Shown here piece by piece: positions 53,501-62,448 of a stretch of DNA of 64,000 nt (position 1 is the first letter of the stretch; every line of letters starts with the position of its first letter). The notes under the pieces are model-generated. The model searched no databases. It saw nothing but the letters and a program-made list of their open reading frames with translations, and was not told where the DNA came from. Position numbers and translations under genes: made by a program. The stretch lies in NCBI GenBank assembly GCA_025057115.1, contig JANWWZ010000002.1, positions 1-64,000 of the forward strand, given 5' to 3'. Source of the DNA: Bernardetiaceae bacterium. Its GTDB lineage: Bacteria > Bacteroidota > Bacteroidia > Cytophagales > Thermoflexibacteraceae.

Positions 53501-54580
53501 ATGGAAACTGTCAAAGAAGTAACGAGTTTCCTTCAGGCAGCAAAAAATATTCCCGTTATAGATGCGCGCAGCGAAGGCGAGTATGCGACAGGACATATCC
53601 CTGGCAGTGTGAACGTGCCTTTGCTGGACAATCAACAACGCCGAATTATTGGCACTATCTATAAGCAACAGGGTCGGCAAGCCGCCGTACAAAAAGGTTT
53701 TGAGTTAATAGGACCGCTATTTCACCAAAAGTTTAAGCAACTGGCACGCCTTGCCTCTGACCGACAACTATTGATTTACTGCCAACGCGGCGGCATGCGC
53801 TCTGGCATTTTAGCATGGATGATGCAACTGGCTGAGTACAAGGTATTTACCTTGCGTGGTGGATATAAGGCATACCGCCAGTGGGTTCTACAGGTGTTGC
53901 AACAGCCTTTTCAATGGATAATATTAGGCGGCAAAACAGGCACGGGAAAAACCAAGTGTCTGCACTACCTCCAACAAGCAGGAGAACAAATCATAGACTT
54001 TGAGGGATTGGCTTGCCATAAAGGTAGTGCTTTCGGGCATATTGGGCAGCCTCCACAGCCCACACAGGAACATTTTGAAAATTTAATTGCCATGCAGCTA
54101 TGGCAAATGAATCCTAAGCAAAAAATTTGGGCGGAAAATGAAAGCCGCATGATTGGTAAATTAAAAATTCCTGATGCAATATTTGAACAAATTAGGAAAG
54201 CTCCTATCCTATGCCTTCAAGTGGAGGAGTCCATGCGGCAGCAACGCCTTCTTGAAGAGTATGGTACCTTGCCGATAAATGAATTAGCCGCCGCTACCAA
54301 AAAACTAGAAAAAAAACTTGGTAGTTTGCATACCCAGCAGGCACTAGAAGCTCTAAAGAACGGCTATCTTTCTGCATGGTTAAAAATATTGCTTCTCTAT
54401 TACGACAAAACGTATCAACACGAACTAGCCAAGCGCCCCAGTCCTTGCCTTTCAGTCCCTTTTGATTGGCACAATATTCAAGAGAGCATTCACCAACTTT
54501 GTTTTCAAGCAAATCAGTTATGGAACAACGCCTTACCCAGTTCAGCCCCAGTTCTGGATGTGGTTGCAAAATCCATTTAG
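53501..54580 (+). CDS. mnmH: tRNA 2-selenouridine synthase (SelU/MnmH)
   Basis: This enzyme replaces sulfur with selenium in 2-thiouridine at tRNA position 34, using selenophosphate. It is 359 residues from the ATG at 53501; a TTG at 53495 is an alternative. The N-terminal rhodanese domain (residues about 5-130) has catalytic Cys94 in YCQRGGMRS, and a P-loop domain follows with GGKTGTGKT near 147-155. The family segment ENESRMIGK is present. Its last 61 bases overlap the start of selD in another frame, which ties the two genes together. Confidence 0.93.
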   Translation: METVKEVTSFLQAAKNIPVIDARSEGEYATGHIPGSVNVPLLDNQQRRIIGTIYKQQGRQAAVQKGFELIGPLFHQKFKQLARLASDRQLLIYCQRGGMRSGILAWMMQLAEYKVFTLRGGYKAYRQWVLQVLQQPFQWIILGGKTGTGKTKCLHYLQQAGEQIIDFEGLACHKGSAFGHIGQPPQPTQEHFENLIAMQLWQMNPKQKIWAENESRMIGKLKIPDAIFEQIRKAPILCLQVEESMRQQRLLEEYGTLPINELAAATKKLEKKLGSLHTQQALEALKNGYLSAWLKILLLYYDKTYQHELAKRPSPCLSVPFDWHNIQESIHQLCFQANQLWNNALPSSAPVLDVVAKSI

Positions 54581-55563
54581 CCAAGTTAGAAGAAATACTA
54601 ACAGATCTGAAACAAGAAGCCCGAAAAGAATTTCCTTATCTGCTGGTGGGCAATCAACATGCCGACGATGCGGCAGTTTATCAAATCAACCAAGAACAAG
54701 CCATTATACACACCAGCGATTTTTTTACTCCCATTGTAGATGATCCTTTCCTATTTGGGCAAATTGCTGCAGCTAATGCCTTGAGCGATGTGTATGCCAT
54801 GGGCGGAACCCCTCTAATGGCTAATGCCTTACTTTGTTGCCCTGTGGAGCAACTATCCGCCGAAGTAGCTTCGCAAATGCTCAAAGGAGCGCGCCACATG
54901 TGCTACCAAGCAGGTATTCCCCTGGCTGGAGGGCATTCTATCAACTTGAAAGAAATTGCTTTCGGTCTTTCAGTGGTGGGAGTAGTACATCCTGATAAAG
55001 TGCTCACCAATGCAGGGGCTCAACCCCATGATTTAATTTTCCTTACCAAACCTCTTGGAATAGGCATTCTAAGCACGGCTCTCAAGCGCAACCTTCTTAG
55101 CCAAGAAGGCTATCGCGCTTTGGTTCGTTACGCCACCGCTCTTAATGACTTTGGCGCACAACTGAGCAACCTAGCTGGCATACATGCTCTGACAGATGTA
55201 ACAGGTTTTGGATTCTATGGACACTTACTTGAAATGTGCCGAGCTGCTCAGCTAAGTGCTATTGTAGATTTTGACTGCATACCGCGCCTTGCTGAGGCTG
55301 AACCGTATGCCAAGCAGTTTGTCATACCTGATAACGCCCTAAGGAACTGGAATAGCTACTGCCAATTCATAGACACCAAGCGCTCAGAAGCATTCACATG
55401 GCTAAATGACCCGCAAACCAATGGCGGCTTGCTAGTAGCTGTTGCGCCAGAGCGTCAGCAAGATTACATAGAAGCAGCTCAAAAAGCGGGCTTGCCTTCT
55501 GATGCTTGGAAGCCAATCGGTCAGTTCGTCCCTTTAAAAGAACACTTGATTTACGTGCATTGA
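54520..55563 (+). CDS. selD: selenide, water dikinase (selenophosphate synthase)
   Basis: SelD makes selenophosphate from selenide and ATP, the selenium donor for the mnmH product. It is 347 residues from the ATG at 54520. This start was chosen because it lies just before the catalytic SGCGCK motif (Cys14, Lys17), as in E. coli SelD. The frame is open up to 54466. Further motifs are HADDAAVY, TSDFFTPIVDDP, AANALSDVYAMGG and LTDVTGFGFYGHL. It contains Cys, not selenocysteine, at the active site. The 61-base overlap with mnmH indicates coupled expression. Confidence 0.95.
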   Translation: MEQRLTQFSPSSGCGCKIHLAKLEEILTDLKQEARKEFPYLLVGNQHADDAAVYQINQEQAIIHTSDFFTPIVDDPFLFGQIAAANALSDVYAMGGTPLMANALLCCPVEQLSAEVASQMLKGARHMCYQAGIPLAGGHSINLKEIAFGLSVVGVVHPDKVLTNAGAQPHDLIFLTKPLGIGILSTALKRNLLSQEGYRALVRYATALNDFGAQLSNLAGIHALTDVTGFGFYGHLLEMCRAAQLSAIVDFDCIPRLAEAEPYAKQFVIPDNALRNWNSYCQFIDTKRSEAFTWLNDPQTNGGLLVAVAPERQQDYIEAAQKAGLPSDAWKPIGQFVPLKEHLIYVH

Positions 55564-55866
55564 ACCATTGCAAAACAACTAAACAGCTAGCCAACATACT
55601 TTCTCAAAAAACGTGTAAAATAAGCTGTTGAGAAGCACAAATACATGGAAGGTGCTGTTTGTGCAGAGGCGAACAAGGGTAAAGGAGCATTAGGTTTGTA
55701 AAAACAAGCTCCTTTTACAGGCACATTTTGGAATACTGCCAACCAAAGGCGCCTCTGTAAAGCAAACTATAAGACTCAGACTGTAGAGGTATAAAAAAAT
55801 CCTTACAACTCATGCCTGCCCAACCTGGTTGCAAAGGGCACCACAACAGTCAAAAAAGCCATTGGA
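55564..55866. other. 303-base intergenic region with nested inverted repeats
   Basis: No open gene is seen. Two inverted repeats are nested: the outer arms CAGAGGCG (55664-55671) and CGCCTCTG (55750-55757) enclose AAAGGAGC (55681-55688) and GCTCCTTT (55708-55715). Both pairs are perfect over eight bases, and the inner loop is 19 bases. The region lies between the convergent selD and SGNH genes, so termination or a small structured RNA are both possible. Confidence 0.5.
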
Positions 55867-57147
55867 TTAGGGCTGAATTTTGGACCAGTAACGTCGGTAG
55901 GATTCCATCAAAGCCTCGTAAAACAACTCTCCTTGAAATACGTACCCTTTGGGGGTCAGGTGTAGTCTGTCAGGGGAAGCCAATTGGTTGCGCAACCACT
56001 GATTGACCGAGTTCAATCCACCCATAACTGTGTAAAAGTCCCACACGGCGGCTCCCGTTTCTACAGCTAGTTGCAAAATAAGAGCGCGAACTTTAGCATT
56101 ATGCGGATTGGGATAGCGACGTGCGCGATAAGCATCCCCAGGCGTGGTCAGCAAGAGAGATGCCTTTGGATAAGCGCGCTTTATCAAACCTATCAAAAAG
56201 CGATAGTTATTCAAGAAAGATTCTTCATTAAAGCGGACTACATGGGCATCGTTAGCCCCTAAAGATAAAACCACTAAATCGGGTTTTAAGGCGCGCAATT
56301 GGCGGTCCAAATCTTGGCAGCGAAGAAAACAAGATACATCTGCTCCATTCATTCCTGCACTGCTGTAGACGATCCCTGCTTGATCGTTTTCCAGTGAAAA
56401 ACCTTGTAAGGCAAATTCGGTTTGCCAAGGCTCAGAACGCACTACTTTAATGGTTATTTCTTGCTGCGGTTTGCTAAACTCGAACTCTACAAATCCTTCC
56501 CGACTGACGTAGCTAGAAACCAGTTCCGCAGGTTCAGCTATTACAGTGACGTTGAAGGAATTTTTGTCAAAAACGGGGTAAAAAATTTTAACGCGGGTAA
56601 TGGAGTAAAAAGTGGCGTTGTGTTCTCGATTGGGGTTGATGGTCAAGGTAGCGTGGGGGTCTTTAGTGAGGGCTACTACTCCTGTCAGTCCCCATTTGGC
56701 ATAGGCTTCGCGCTTACTGCTCTTGATCCCTTCCCATTTTCCTTGAAAAGTAACCGAATAGTTTTGGGGGTTATTTGTCCCAGCGGCAGCATAGGGAAAG
56801 ACAAATCCGCGACCGCCATTGCCGAAATTTTCTGTCAGTTGAAGTAATTCTCTCACGCGCCCAGAAAAAAAATCTGCTTGAATGTGAGAATCTCCAAGGT
56901 GAAGAATGTGCACTTTGCGCTTGATGCCAGACTCCAACTGCTTAAGGGCTAAAAAAAAATGCCGCAAGCCCTCTCCTGCTTGGTTAGGTTGTTGAATGAC
57001 GTTAGCTGAGTAATTAATAAACCGATACGGCTGGGCATTGGCTGAGAGAAGATGTAATATTGCAAAAATGCAACAAAAGTAAAAGCGCTGTAGCTTAGCA
57101 AGGCAGCGGCTATTGCACCAATTTCTTCCTAATCTTGTACTGTTCAT
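55867..57147 (-). CDS. secreted SGNH/GDSL hydrolase, downstream copy
   Basis: A 426-residue SGNH hydrolase. A hydrophobic leader lies at residues about 20-38 (FYFCCIFAILHLLSANAQ). Catalytic Ser is in HLGDSHIQAD near residue 85, block III is LGANDA, and the Asp-xx-His pair is in DRLHLTPKGY near the end. Between lies an insertion of beta-type sequence. Such proteins remove or transfer acetyl groups on polysaccharides in Bacteroidota. Its start overlaps the end of the upstream copy by 38 bases, so they are coupled. The ATG at 57147 is accepted. Confidence 0.85.
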   Translation of the reverse strand: MNSTRLGRNWCNSRCLAKLQRFYFCCIFAILHLLSANAQPYRFINYSANVIQQPNQAGEGLRHFFLALKQLESGIKRKVHILHLGDSHIQADFFSGRVRELLQLTENFGNGGRGFVFPYAAAGTNNPQNYSVTFQGKWEGIKSSKREAYAKWGLTGVVALTKDPHATLTINPNREHNATFYSITRVKIFYPVFDKNSFNVTVIAEPAELVSSYVSREGFVEFEFSKPQQEITIKVVRSEPWQTEFALQGFSLENDQAGIVYSSAGMNGADVSCFLRCQDLDRQLRALKPDLVVLSLGANDAHVVRFNEESFLNNYRFLIGLIKRAYPKASLLLTTPGDAYRARRYPNPHNAKVRALILQLAVETGAAVWDFYTVMGGLNSVNQWLRNQLASPDRLHLTPKGYVFQGELFYEALMESYRRYWSKIQP

Positions 57148-58651
57148 ATTCTTTCATCAGGGCATTGTAGAGCATTTCACCCACTAAACGCGCTCCTCGG
57201 GGTGTAAAGTGTGTATAGTCCTTTGTGGCAAGAGGAGGTTTGTTGTGTACCCAGCTCACTATGGAGCCTTCTCCCCCCATAGCTTGGTACAAATCCCAGA
57301 AAGCACATCCGGCTCGGAAAGCAGCTCTGCGCTGAGCATCGCGTATGCGCGGCACATTGGGGTAGGAAGCATATCCCACGCCGCTGCGACGCGCCATATC
57401 AGAAAGGCTAACTACTAAAATATCTGCCTGCGGTGCCACTGATTTTAAAAAGCGAAGCTGGTTGTAAAGCATCTGCTCGTAAAAAGTATAGTCCTCAAGC
57501 ACATTAGGCACTACATTGACGCCAAATTGTAAAATAATCAGTTTTACATTGAGCAACTCGTATTGTCGGCGCAGCCACTGGGCATTCATTTTACTAAATT
57601 CAATTCCAGAACTTCCCCGCATGGCTACGTTGTCCAATGCAACGCCTTGATTGCAGTCTAGAGCAAGTCCAAAAAATTCACTGCCTTTTCCACTTTCCAA
57701 ACTTACAGAAAGCTGTTGAAAACGCCCAGATATTGCCTGTTCAGCTACAGTGGCTTGCTGTTCTTGGCGCAGGACCAGGTCCAGGGTTGTATCTCGTTCC
57801 TGACCTTCCACTCGAATGCGGGCAATTACTTTAGAAAACGGCGAGGAATAAATGAGCTTGATGTTTTGTATTTCTGTAGCGCTGCTAAATTCATTGCTAT
57901 AGTGGGTTGGGCGGAAATAAGAAGTAGCTCGCCAGGTCTTTTCCGTTTCTGCAAGAGAATCTTTGAGCTCGAGAGGACTAAATCGGTAAGCAGCAGCTAG
58001 TATGCCGTAGTGTCCTGTTTTATTGGCTTTGTTATGGCCATAGACGGAGTATTTAAACCAGTTGTTAGTTGCTTCTGTAGCAAGAGTAGAACGCGAGGCT
58101 TGTAGTTCTAAAAAGGGGACAATGCCCACGCCACAGCCTCCAAATCTTTTTTGCAATCTCATGCGCATGTAATCGCTAATTCGATCCCCTTCGATTTGGG
58201 AGTCTCCATAATGGACAATGCGCACTAGCTGTGGTTTATAAGAAAGTTCCGCCAGTGCGCCAAAAAATTTGTCTAGCTGTAGGGGATTGAGGCTATCGGG
58301 GAATTGGATGCGATGAACGGTTTCAGGAAGTGTTTCCAGAAGCTCGCGAGTAATTCGGCGTGCCTTGGCTGGTTGAGGTGCTGCCATGCTGTCCGAGAAA
58401 AAAACGCTATCGCGGTTGATTTTTTGTCGCATTAGGCTATCTATGCGCTGGGAAATGGCATTGAGTGCTTGCATTTGCCTTGTATGTTCAGCGGTGGGCG
58501 GGTGGTGATTGCCTACCAAATCTTGAAAAGTAAACACTTTTAGAGATAGCTCTTGACTCAAGGGAATCTCCCCTGGAGAGAGAACCATCAACACCAAAAC
58601 GGCACAAGCAACATAGAAAAGCAACAACAAAGCGCGAAAAGGCGTTACCAT
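57110..58651 (-). CDS. secreted or membrane-anchored SGNH/GDSL hydrolase, upstream copy
   Basis: 513 residues from the ATG at 58651, which opens an N-terminal membrane helix (ALLLLFYVACAVLVLMVLSP). Longer starts exist at 58705 (ATG) and 58714 (TTG). A helical stalk (about 40-125) precedes the hydrolase domain: catalytic Ser in HYGDSQIEGD, block III QFGVNV, and the final Asp-xx-His in DYTHFTPRG. It is a diverged paralogue of the downstream gene. The target is probably an acetylated glycan; no MBOAT acetyltransferase is seen nearby. Confidence 0.82.
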   Translation of the reverse strand: MVTPFRALLLLFYVACAVLVLMVLSPGEIPLSQELSLKVFTFQDLVGNHHPPTAEHTRQMQALNAISQRIDSLMRQKINRDSVFFSDSMAAPQPAKARRITRELLETLPETVHRIQFPDSLNPLQLDKFFGALAELSYKPQLVRIVHYGDSQIEGDRISDYMRMRLQKRFGGCGVGIVPFLELQASRSTLATEATNNWFKYSVYGHNKANKTGHYGILAAAYRFSPLELKDSLAETEKTWRATSYFRPTHYSNEFSSATEIQNIKLIYSSPFSKVIARIRVEGQERDTTLDLVLRQEQQATVAEQAISGRFQQLSVSLESGKGSEFFGLALDCNQGVALDNVAMRGSSGIEFSKMNAQWLRRQYELLNVKLIILQFGVNVVPNVLEDYTFYEQMLYNQLRFLKSVAPQADILVVSLSDMARRSGVGYASYPNVPRIRDAQRRAAFRAGCAFWDLYQAMGGEGSIVSWVHNKPPLATKDYTHFTPRGARLVGEMLYNALMKEYEQYKIRKKLVQ

Positions 58652-58732
58652 GTTGCAATGAATATAAACCAGGTGCAAGATACGCCTAAAATTACATTTT
58701 GGCATACTCCTCAAGCCAGCGACAGAAACGCT

Positions 58733-58740
58733 TATTTTTG
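58733..58740 (+). promoter_or_regulatory. candidate -7 element (TATTTTTG) for the UPF0316 gene
   Basis: TATTTTTG matches TAnnTTTG and ends only five bases before the ATG at 58746. A message starting a few bases after it would be essentially leaderless. Confidence 0.45.
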
Positions 58741-58745
58741 CCCAT

Positions 58746-59348
58746 ATGGAAAAATTCCTTGTTGAAACGCTAGGTATTTCGCCTTTTTACTACCAGTGGA
58801 TAGTACTCCCCTTGATAGTCTTTTTTGCGCGCATTGGCGATGTTTCCATCTCTACCATGCGCATCATGTTGCTTATGAGTGGGCGTAGAAAAGTAGCTCC
58901 CCTACTGGGCTTTTTAGAAGCCCTCATCTGGATTGTAGCCATCGGGCAAATTATTCATGCAGTCAATAGTCCACTGGCATATATTGCCTATGCAGCGGGT
59001 TTTGGAGCGGGTACTTATGTAGGTATGTGGATTGAAAATAAACTAGCAATTGGCAAGGTGATTGTCCGCGTCATTACTCGCCGCGATGCCACTGAACTCA
59101 TCAAAGTGCTGCTCAATTCGCGATTCGGTTTTACTAATGTTACTGCCGAAGGACGCAAAGGCAAAGTAAACGTAATTTTTTCCGTTGTACAGCGCAAAGA
59201 CCTGCCCGAACTAGTTCGCCTGATTGAAACTTATAACCCCAACGCTTTTTATACCATCGAAAATGTGCGCTATGCCAGTGAAGGCGGTTTAATGACACTG
59301 GAAAAGGAAACAACGCATTTCTCTTCAGTTGCGGCAGCCAAAAAGTGA
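58746..59348 (+). CDS. UPF0316 family membrane protein (DUF2179/DUF5698)
   Basis: A 200-residue protein with three membrane helices in the first 95 residues (WIVLPLIVFFARIGDVSIST, then WIVAIGQIIHAV, then IAYAAGFGAGTYVGMWIEN) and a soluble C-terminal domain (KVIVRVITRRDATELIKVLL to NVRYASEG) of the type found in DUF2179. The domain resembles ligand-binding or regulatory ferredoxin-like folds. Function not established. The C-terminus is extended by about 20 Thr/Ala-rich residues. Confidence 0.87.
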   Translation: MEKFLVETLGISPFYYQWIVLPLIVFFARIGDVSISTMRIMLLMSGRRKVAPLLGFLEALIWIVAIGQIIHAVNSPLAYIAYAAGFGAGTYVGMWIENKLAIGKVIVRVITRRDATELIKVLLNSRFGFTNVTAEGRKGKVNVIFSVVQRKDLPELVRLIETYNPNAFYTIENVRYASEGGLMTLEKETTHFSSVAAAKK

Positions 59349-59402
59349 AGTGTTGTTTTTTTCACATCAGCCAGTTAGCTTGCGGGAAAAAACTCTGTTG
59401 CT

Positions 59403-60125
59403 GTGAAGGAGGAATATCATCGCTGGTACTCTCATCGCATTGGGCGGGATTTTGAAATGCTCACCTTTGGCCATGGCGGCTATCCAATGATTATTTTTCC
59501 TACTTCGATGGGAAGATATTACCAAAACAAAGACTTCGGACTGATTCATTCCATTTCGTGGTTTATCAACATAGGCAAGATTAAGGTCTATTGCCCTGAC
59601 AGCCTCGACAACGATAGCTTTTATAATCGATCCATTCATCCCGCCCATCGGATCGCTAATCATATGATTTACGACGATTTAATTTTACACGAAGTGGTGT
59701 ATCGAGCTATGTATGAAACAGGTCGTAGTACAGTGTGCATGGCAGGTTGCAGTTTCGGTGGCTATCACGCCCTAAACTTTTCTTTTCGGCATCCTGACAA
59801 AGTGCGCTACTTGTTTAGCCTTGGCGGGGCTTTTGACATAAAGTCATTCATGGATGGGTATTATGACGACAATGTGTATTTTAACAATCCAGTAGATTAC
59901 ATGCCCAACTTAGGACCTGGCTGGTATTTAGACAATATCCGAAACACAGGGATTGTTCTTAGCACGGGAGAGTACGATATATGCAAGCAAGACAATATTC
60001 GCATGTCTGACATTCTCAACAGCAAGCAGATTCCTCACTGGCTAGACATTCGCCCCAGAGCTAACCACGATTGGCCTGCTTGGAATGCTGTTTTGCCAGA
60101 ATACGTAGCCCAAATGCGTGTATAA
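59403..60125 (+). CDS. esterase-family alpha/beta hydrolase with a GTG start
   Basis: A 240-residue hydrolase like the putative esterase (esterase D-type) family. The nucleophile Ser is in AGCSFGGYHAL near residue 120, the acid is probably in LSTGEYDICKQD, and the His in NHDWPAWNAVLPEY near 222. Family members begin with EYHxWYS...GRDxEMLxFG, which here starts right at a GTG (59403). The upstream frame has no ATG before a stop at 59376-59378, so this is a confident GTG start. The substrate is unknown. Confidence 0.85.
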   Translation: MKEEYHRWYSHRIGRDFEMLTFGHGGYPMIIFPTSMGRYYQNKDFGLIHSISWFINIGKIKVYCPDSLDNDSFYNRSIHPAHRIANHMIYDDLILHEVVYRAMYETGRSTVCMAGCSFGGYHALNFSFRHPDKVRYLFSLGGAFDIKSFMDGYYDDNVYFNNPVDYMPNLGPGWYLDNIRNTGIVLSTGEYDICKQDNIRMSDILNSKQIPHWLDIRPRANHDWPAWNAVLPEYVAQMRV

Positions 60126-60269
60126 ACGCTCACCCATAGCGCACCACAACTGTCAACAGAACTAAAAAACTGTCGAACTAGTTAGAATTTTACCTCCTCT
60201 AAGGCGCAAAAAGCAATTTGGCGATATTTTTAAACTAAAACAAAAAAAATCACGAAGTACCTTTCTGCC

Positions 60270-60451
60270 CCGTTGTTCGCATCTCTGTGCCGTTGTTCGT
60301 GTCTCCACGAACAACCCTTGCTATTGTTGGTGTTTTTGTTGCGCGTGAAGACACGCGCAACGGCGAGGAAATGCCGTTGTTCGCATCTCTGTGCCGTTGT
60401 TCGTGTCTCCACGAACAACCATTTGAGATTGTTCGTAAAAGCATGAACAAT
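60270..60451. repeat. array of short palindromic repeats (two identical 47-bp units plus hairpins)
   Basis: Two identical 47-base units lie at 60270-60316 and 60374-60420. Each ends in a perfect ten-pair hairpin, GTTGTTCGTG/CACGAACAAC with loop TCTC (60292-60315, 60396-60419). Between them is another ten-pair hairpin, GTTGCGCGTG/CACGCGCAAC with loop AAGA (60338-60361). To the right a weaker one, ATTGTTC/GAACAAT, lies at 60428-60451. The remaining 60126-60269 and 60452-60483 hold no gene. The layout is like a REP/BIME-type element, not a CRISPR array (two units, no spacers of constant length). Confidence 0.75.
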
Positions 60452-60483
60452 GGCAAAATATGACCCTATAAAAATTTAGACAA

Positions 60484-62448
60484 CTACTTAAAAGCATGAG
60501 TTTTTTGCCAAAGAATTTGGCTTTTAGGTCCTTTTTGACCAAACACTAAGCGGGCAATTTTAAATTCGGGCAATAAAACATCGTGTGAAGCAACGCCATT
60601 TTGCAACTGATCCTCTGGAAAGTGAAAACTGAGGTTTTGGTAACCCGTTTTGCGCAAGTCAATAGGCAAGTCGTTTTTGTTTTGGGGATATACGTAAAGA
60701 AAAAATTCTGGCTTGATATCAGTTTCTGCTGCTGGATAGCGGTAAAAAATGAGTCGATTGCCTTTTAAAAAGACCTTGAAAACGTCGTCGGCTATCATCA
60801 AAGCGCCCTTTAAATCGCCTCGGCGGTAGCGATTGGCTGCATGGATGCCTAACACCACTCCTTTGGCTGGCTGTTCGCTAATGCGCCAGTGAAAATCTTC
60901 CAAAAAGCGGTCTTTGCGCTTGATTTCATGCGGAGGAATAAACTTGCCCTCAGGCTGGGTAATAAAAAGAATCTCTTGCAGTTGGGCTGAGTCGCTGAAG
61001 GTAATCACCATATCGCTGCATTTGACGTAGTTAAGCCCTATGAAAAGGGTATCGTTTTCCAGCACGTGGTAAAGACTTTCGGCATTACCCCTCACCCATA
61101 TTTTTTTCAGTTCCCCTTCTCGAAATTTTGCATCAATATTTTTGCCCTTGATTTGATTAAATTGCTTTATGGTGTCAAGAGAAATGACAAATGCTTTTTC
61201 TTGTAAACTCATGGAGTCTATTTGTCCGTTTCGCATGCGCACCAAAATTTTCTGAGCTGTCAATTGTGAGTTTTTTGCCCAAATGATGGGGTCGTAGTAA
61301 AAATAAATCGTAGAGTCGTTGAGGAGGTAGCCCAATGAGTCGCATTTAGATTGAAAATCAGAACGATACATGCGCACGTTGCGGTAAGCAGCCAGTTTTT
61401 TAATAGGGGGAAGCGTATCAGCAGGGTTCTCTTTGAGCGAAATAAGCGTATCGGCAGCGATGAAAAGGGTATCTTTGCCGTTGCGCTGCGGACTTATCAG
61501 CACTGCATTTCCATACACGTGACTGGTTTCTAGCACTCCATCGTAGCGGGTATAGTCTCCTAAAATGATGAAGTTGTCTTTTTTGTGGTAAAATTCTACG
61601 TTGCCTTTGGCAAATCCGCGCTCCATCACTCGGTCGTAATCCACTACGTCGCCGCTGATGGTGTATTCTGGCGTATCAATGCGCGTGCGACCTTCAAAAT
61701 TAGACTTCCCCAATACGGTATTGTACTGACCGCGGTCAGTTACAATATCGCCATTGCGCGTTTTAATGCGCGTTCTAGAGTTAAAGTACACCACTTTGGT
61801 GCGCGCATTGTAAGTAAGGGTATCTCCTGAAAGTTCAGTTTCGGGGCTGGAGTATCGTACTTGACCGCGAAAGGTAGCTACTTTAGTAATGGTGTTGTAG
61901 TAGCCTACCCGACTGGTAAGCCGCGAGCTATCATCTTGTACCATACCGCCACCGGTGTAAACTGCTATCTTGGTAGCCAGATTGTAGTCCAACCGATTGG
62001 TAGTTACTGTTTTTTCGCGGTCTTTTAAGACAACATTGCCTCGCAAGCGCGCAATTCTAGTGTTGCCATCGTAAAATAGCGAATCTCCAGTGGCTGTAGT
62101 GCTATCTGCATCAATGAGAAAAATGCGACCAAAAGCATGTACCCAATTGCGCTTTAAATACTGGATGGCACTATCGCAATACAGGAAAGCATCCCCTTGC
62201 CGAAAAATTACTTGAGTTTTCACAACCGTATCCATGACCACTTTGCGCACGTTCTCGCCATTGATAACCTGACCAATCAAAACTCCTGCGCCAGGCAAAA
62301 GTTCTACAGGGGGTTCTTTCTTGGTAGGTTTGGCTTGAGCACTGCTGGCAGGTGATTGTCCATTAGCTACCCAGTACCAAAACACCAGCAGGCAACACAA
62401 AAGGTTAGCTCCCTGCTTTGCTTGTGAAGAAGCACGCATGCGGACCAT
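60484..62448 (-). CDS. OstA/LptA-like organic-solvent-tolerance protein
   Basis: A 654-residue exported protein with a signal peptide (LLCCLLVFWYWVANGQS, about 15-31). From about residue 65 to 350 it contains repeated LptA/OstA-type strand units (GDAFLYCDSAIQYL, ATGDSLFYDGNTRIARLRGN, LSGDTLTYNARTKVVYF, ISGDVVDYDRVMERGFAKGN). This is the beta-jellyroll used to carry LPS across the periplasm. Bacteroidota have this long OstA-like form with an extra C-terminal region (about 490-654) of unknown role. The likely function is LPS transport to LptD. The ATG at 62448 or the one three codons later starts it. Confidence 0.88.
   Translation of the reverse strand: MVRMRASSQAKQGANLLCCLLVFWYWVANGQSPASSAQAKPTKKEPPVELLPGAGVLIGQVINGENVRKVVMDTVVKTQVIFRQGDAFLYCDSAIQYLKRNWVHAFGRIFLIDADSTTATGDSLFYDGNTRIARLRGNVVLKDREKTVTTNRLDYNLATKIAVYTGGGMVQDDSSRLTSRVGYYNTITKVATFRGQVRYSSPETELSGDTLTYNARTKVVYFNSRTRIKTRNGDIVTDRGQYNTVLGKSNFEGRTRIDTPEYTISGDVVDYDRVMERGFAKGNVEFYHKKDNFIILGDYTRYDGVLETSHVYGNAVLISPQRNGKDTLFIAADTLISLKENPADTLPPIKKLAAYRNVRMYRSDFQSKCDSLGYLLNDSTIYFYYDPIIWAKNSQLTAQKILVRMRNGQIDSMSLQEKAFVISLDTIKQFNQIKGKNIDAKFREGELKKIWVRGNAESLYHVLENDTLFIGLNYVKCSDMVITFSDSAQLQEILFITQPEGKFIPPHEIKRKDRFLEDFHWRISEQPAKGVVLGIHAANRYRRGDLKGALMIADDVFKVFLKGNRLIFYRYPAAETDIKPEFFLYVYPQNKNDLPIDLRKTGYQNLSFHFPEDQLQNGVASHDVLLPEFKIARLVFGQKGPKSQILWQKTHAFK

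Noticed and set aside
60270-60420. Possible CRISPR array from two identical 47-base units
   Set aside because: Only two units exist, the intervening DNA is itself a hairpin, and there are no cas genes.
60230-60542. Three overlapping minus-strand frames of 62-73 codons with repeated HEQRHRDANN-type peptides
   Set aside because: They are translations of the palindromic repeats; the same peptides recur in different frames because the DNA unit repeats, and there is no start signal or known family.
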